Part shown: positions 60,778 through 63,819 of the stretch, in pieces
Layout of the letters: every line of letters begins with the position of its first letter
Position numbering within the stretch: the first letter of the stretch is position 1
Source: a virus
DNA length: 63,819 nt
Reading direction: 5' to 3' (one strand)
Virus record (IMG/VR): IMGVR_UViG_3300032050_000125
Coordinates: 1-63,819 of that record
The notes under the pieces: model-generated
Told to the model about the DNA's origin: nothing
What the model saw: the letters and a program-made list of their open reading frames with translations, nothing else
The model's database searches: none
Position numbers and translations under genes: made by a program

Positions 60778-61947
60778 ATGCCAATCGTATACAGCAAAAG
60801 TAAAACAGAGATTCTAGGGAAGATGCTTCTGTCACTAGAGAAAAATGCTGGCATTACTGCAACATATCCTGGCTCAATAGCTAGAGCCTTTGCTGAAGCG
60901 GTAGCAGTAGAAATGGGTGATTTATATGAGGCGTTAAAGTTTAGTGTCAATCAGACATCTATATCCACAGCTTCTGGTAGATCACTGGACCTTATAGGTG
61001 AATTGTATGGGGTAAGAAGAAAAATTGTTTCTCCAGAAATAGAACAAGATAGAATGAGCTATAATATAGAATTCTTTATTTCTTCTCCATCATCTAGCGA
61101 TATAGTCATACCAAAAGATACATTAGTTTATAATGATGTTACAGAATTTTCTTCCAAACAGTACCAATATAAACTTCAAGATTCAGTAACAATTATTGCT
61201 GGCACAACCAGAGCTTATGGAAGAATAGCTGCTTCTTTTACTGGGCAAGATTTTACTGCAGCAAAAAATACTCTTACTAAGCATAACTTTACTTCCGTAG
61301 AGGGATCTATCATATTTTGCACAAATACAAAAGAGATATTTGCTATGCCAGGTATGGAAAGTGATGACTCCTACAGGAGAAGAATAAGCTTTTCTATTAA
61401 AGAAAAGTCATACGGCACCGCTGAATCATTGAGACTAAACGCTCTTGCCCTTCCTGGGGTCAGAGACGTACGTATACGTGAGTCATCATATGGAATGGGT
61501 TCCTGTGATGTTATTGTAGTCCCAGAAACTCAAACGATTAGTCCTTCATTTGTTCAAAACGTGTTAGATAATCTTTCCCCAAGAAAGCCTGTAGGCATTA
61601 AATTAAATATAAGAATTGCAGAAAGAGTGCCTATCAGCCTAGCTGTTAATATAGTGCTGCCTCAGGGCTTGTCTAGTGCGGCAGTTTCTGCTCTTGAAAA
61701 CCAGGCTTCAATCTTTTTGAGAAGATACTTGAACTCGTTCACTATTGGTGGTACACTTTCCTATGCCGACATTGAATCTCAGATAAGAGCTTCTTCAGAC
61801 TTTATAAAATCTGTAAATGTTCTTAGCGTGACAGCAAGAGGGCAAGAAATCCCCAAGGGAATATTCACCCTAAATTCTGAAAGAGAATACATGATAGCTG
61901 GCACTGTGTCCGTTTTTTCTGTTATAATGTCTTCTACAGGATATTAG
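60778..61947 (+). CDS. baseplate assembly protein J-like (gp6/gp47/XkdT family, 389 aa)
   Basis: ATG 60778 with AGGAG. TASGRSLDLIGELYGVRRK (about residues 60-80), MPGMESDDSYRRRISFSIKEKS with GTAESLRLNALALPGVRDVRI (about 195-235) and SYADIESQIRASSDFIKSVNV (about 330-350) are strong family marks. It forms wedge dimers that ring the baseplate together with the gp25-like protein. The C-terminus is complete. Confidence 0.9.
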   Translation: MPIVYSKSKTEILGKMLLSLEKNAGITATYPGSIARAFAEAVAVEMGDLYEALKFSVNQTSISTASGRSLDLIGELYGVRRKIVSPEIEQDRMSYNIEFFISSPSSSDIVIPKDTLVYNDVTEFSSKQYQYKLQDSVTIIAGTTRAYGRIAASFTGQDFTAAKNTLTKHNFTSVEGSIIFCTNTKEIFAMPGMESDDSYRRRISFSIKEKSYGTAESLRLNALALPGVRDVRIRESSYGMGSCDVIVVPETQTISPSFVQNVLDNLSPRKPVGIKLNIRIAERVPISLAVNIVLPQGLSSAAVSALENQASIFLRRYLNSFTIGGTLSYADIESQIRASSDFIKSVNVLSVTARGQEIPKGIFTLNSEREYMIAGTVSVFSVIMSSTGY

Positions 61948-61966
61948 AACCGAAAGAGTGGTACAC

Positions 61967-63259
61967 ATGTCAGACAAGCTTTTTCTTGTCACTAAAACTC
62001 ACATAGTCAAAGCAAAAAATATGAAACACGCCAGAGGGCTTGTTGAGGGAGATGAAGACATCCCAGGCTCAGTAATGGCAGACAACCTTTTTGCAAAAGA
62101 AGTTTCTGAAGATCAAGCTTCAATGTATTTTTCTACTGGACAAGATTCATTTTATAATACTTTTGATGAAATAGAAGAAGAAGAAATAGACAATCAACAG
62201 TCAAATGAATCCAATATTGAATTAGCTAGAATAGCTCATCCAGAAAGAAATATAACTGATTCTACAATTGATTTTTTAAGATCAGAGAACAAAAGACTAG
62301 CAAGATTAGCTGATAAGCACAAGAATGTAAGAAATGAAACTGTAAACGCGATCTACGCAGCAGCTTATGACGCATTCGCAAATGTAAATATAACTGTTCC
62401 AGAAAAAAAGGAACTTAAAAGAAGTGGTCAAGGTGACGCAGAAGTAGCTGTAGCAGTCTTTGCAGACTGGCAGTTGGGCAAGCTGACACCGGATTATGAC
62501 TCAGAAGTACTAGCACAAAGAATAGAGCTCTATACAGAAAAGATGCTTAAGATCGTTGAAATGCAGAGAGCAGATCATCCAGTTGACACTCTTCATGTTT
62601 GGCTCTTAGGAGACATTGTAGAGGGAGAAGAGATATTCCCTGGTCAAAGCCACTTACTTGATTCTGGTTTATATAGACAGGTTGGAATCAATGGACCAGA
62701 AGTTCTTTCTAAGTTCCTTACTACAGCACTACAGAATTTTAGCAAAGTAAATGTTACTGGAGTTATAGGAAACCATGGCTCTGTTGGTGGAAGAAATAGA
62801 AAGATGTACGACCCAGAATCAAATATGGATAGACTTCTCTATAGAATTGTAAGTCTTATATTTAGAAATGAGCCAAGAATAACCTTTAATATTCCAGATG
62901 GAAGAGGCGAAAGACACTGGTATGCAGTGGATAGAATCGGTTCATATGGAAGCCTTTTAATTCATGGAGACCAAATGCCGTCACCTAACACAGTTACCGC
63001 TTACTATAGAAAGGTGATGGGGTGGAAAGACGGGGCTATCCCTGAGGAATTTGAAGATGTATTCATGGGTCATTACCACCAGCAGGCAAAAATGACTATT
63101 GGTACATCAACATTGAGAATTTCGGGTTCTCCAGAAAGCACCAACACCTATGCCCAAGAATATTTTAATTCTATGAGTAGACCATCTCAGCATTTGATGT
63201 TTGTTCACCCAAATAATGGAGTTACTTCAGAATACTCAATATGGCTTGATACCATTTAA
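61967..63259 (+). CDS. calcineurin-like metallophosphoesterase (430 aa)
   Basis: I choose ATG 61967 (GAAAGAG about 9 bp upstream) over GTG 61958. The N-terminal 150 residues are helical and acidic. The metal-site motifs appear in order: FADWQLG (Asp, but Gln instead of the usual His of DxH), LLGDIVEGE, VIGNHGSVG, LIHGDQM and FMGHYHQQ. This is close to phage and bacterial proteins of the DNA-repair/phosphodiesterase branch. A phosphatase or nuclease role in the phage is likely, but its place among baseplate genes is unexplained. Confidence 0.75.
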   Translation: MSDKLFLVTKTHIVKAKNMKHARGLVEGDEDIPGSVMADNLFAKEVSEDQASMYFSTGQDSFYNTFDEIEEEEIDNQQSNESNIELARIAHPERNITDSTIDFLRSENKRLARLADKHKNVRNETVNAIYAAAYDAFANVNITVPEKKELKRSGQGDAEVAVAVFADWQLGKLTPDYDSEVLAQRIELYTEKMLKIVEMQRADHPVDTLHVWLLGDIVEGEEIFPGQSHLLDSGLYRQVGINGPEVLSKFLTTALQNFSKVNVTGVIGNHGSVGGRNRKMYDPESNMDRLLYRIVSLIFRNEPRITFNIPDGRGERHWYAVDRIGSYGSLLIHGDQMPSPNTVTAYYRKVMGWKDGAIPEEFEDVFMGHYHQQAKMTIGTSTLRISGSPESTNTYAQEYFNSMSRPSQHLMFVHPNNGVTSEYSIWLDTI

Positions 63260-63273
63260 TTCAGGACAGGTAG

Positions 63274-63819
63274 ATGAAAACTTATTTTTTAGCATTAAAT
63301 AAAAATGATTTTAATATAAGTGCATCTACCTGGACTTCCAATGTATTTGACATCTACTCAAATAGGTTCTACACAAATTATTCTACATTTAGATCTCCTA
63401 ATGGCCTCAATGAACTTGGCGATTTTACATTTGTAGGAACTGAAATCTTGGAGGACGCTACTCCAACCATAGATGGCTCCGTAAAGGTGACTAATTATGG
63501 GGAAATTAAATTAGACCAAGATTCACGGACAGTATGGTTTCTTTAATTATGATGAGATCCAAAATGGATATTATCTTTTTAATCTTGATGATGCATCTCC
63601 ATATTGGATTCTAGGTCCAGATTCCCAGTCTAGTTTTTTATATAGATTTGTTGATACAACAAGCAGAGCCGATATTATTGGCTACAAGCATGCAATAAAT
63701 AATCTACCTGGTTCTGAAATACCAACAGTACAAATTAAAATTTTTACTTCTGAAACTGAAAACGCACAAGAATCAGAATGGCAGCAAATAGCTTACATTA
63801 ATGAAAACACTTCATTACT
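63274..63819 (+). CDS. baseplate/fibre-like protein, N-terminal part (at least 181 aa, one +1 shift, truncated by window end)
   Basis: ATG 63274. 84 codons (KTYFLALNKNDFNISASTWT, YGEIKLDQDS) reach CGGA 63526; the +1 frame continues QYGFFNYDEIQNGYYLFNLD and stays open to the end of the window. The new frame has TAG 63512 and the old frame TAA 63544. The sequence is Ser/Asn/Tyr-rich and looks like a beta virion protein. No family is recognised. Confidence 0.7.
63526..63529 (+). other. in-frame CGGA, +1 frame-change site 10
   Basis: Context TCA-CGGA-CAG. Confined to 63515-63543 by stops in the two frames. Confidence 0.85.

Noticed and set aside
4497-63529. Frame breaks as a sequencing or assembly artefact, for example loss of CT from methylated CCTGG or of CC from CCCGGA.
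   Set aside because: Not fully excluded but disfavoured. Intact CCTGGA occurs (59414), as do CCAGG and CCGGA in many genes, and the - strand gene at 14953 contains intact CCC-GGA. The complete absence of CGG as Arg is not predicted by a read error. I note that no CCCGG was found on the + strand, so raw-read checking is still essential.
1-63819. tRNA genes, including a decoder for CGGA.
   Set aside because: No gap is long enough together with a visible cloverleaf; all spaces between genes are about 110 bp or less. A decoder, if phage-encoded, must be elsewhere.

Overview
The window is the virion-gene half of a large, AT-rich contractile-tailed phage (myovirus), probably infecting an aquatic bacterium. 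All genes but one lie on the + strand and are tightly packed, with no gene-free stretch over about 110 bp and no tRNA, integrase or insertion sequence. Nothing names the host. Two promoters with leaderless geometry (11047, 20186) and a lipocalin-like actinobacterial-type family (20201) give a weak hint of an actinobacterial host.

Layout. 1-14260: long, modular tail-fibre or appendage proteins, two of them followed by small FPP(Y/F)-repeat proteins, with two glycosyltransferase-like genes between. 14287-24834: an accessory island with a membrane protein, seven 2-oxoglutarate/Fe(II) oxygenases (one on the - strand, four in tandem), two glutathione-peroxidase-like proteins, a DUF6065-like protein, a possible methyltransferase and several small proteins. 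24875-33955: neck and tail shaft (connector, stopper, sheath-like protein, terminator candidate, sheath, three tandem tube-like proteins, two chaperone candidates). 33973-45750: two very large proteins in the tape-measure position. 45762-63819: baseplate, with a 3670-residue hub-like protein, a two-enzyme peptidoglycan hydrolase, spike/wedge proteins, gp25-like and gpJ-like proteins, a calcineurin-like phosphoesterase and a truncated last gene.

The main discovery is a recurrent +1 frame change at the codon CGG. Ten times, in eight virion genes, the reading frame meets an in-frame CGG followed by A (nine times) or G (once). The zero frame then closes, while the +1 frame opens and continues the protein, once for more than 3600 codons. 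I hand-checked the frame of every CGG triplet I could find in the window. In all other genes CGG never falls in frame, apart from three places upstream of a better start. CGG is therefore not used as an arginine codon in roughly 20,000 codons; it appears only where the frame must advance by one. The simplest reading is that CGGA/CGGG acts as a four-base codon, or as an obligatory skip of C before a glycine GGA/GGG codon. The appendage, tape-measure, baseplate and lysin genes depend on it. A systematic sequencing or assembly error is the main alternative and must be excluded with raw reads.

How the genes work together: the fibre genes with the FPP-repeat proteins and glycosyltransferases build and perhaps decorate the adsorption apparatus. 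The oxygenase/peroxidase island could modify proline-rich or other virion proteins (inference). Neck, sheath, tube, tape-measure and baseplate genes follow in a mostly standard myovirus order. The +1 sites would tie completion of the particle to a special decoding capacity.
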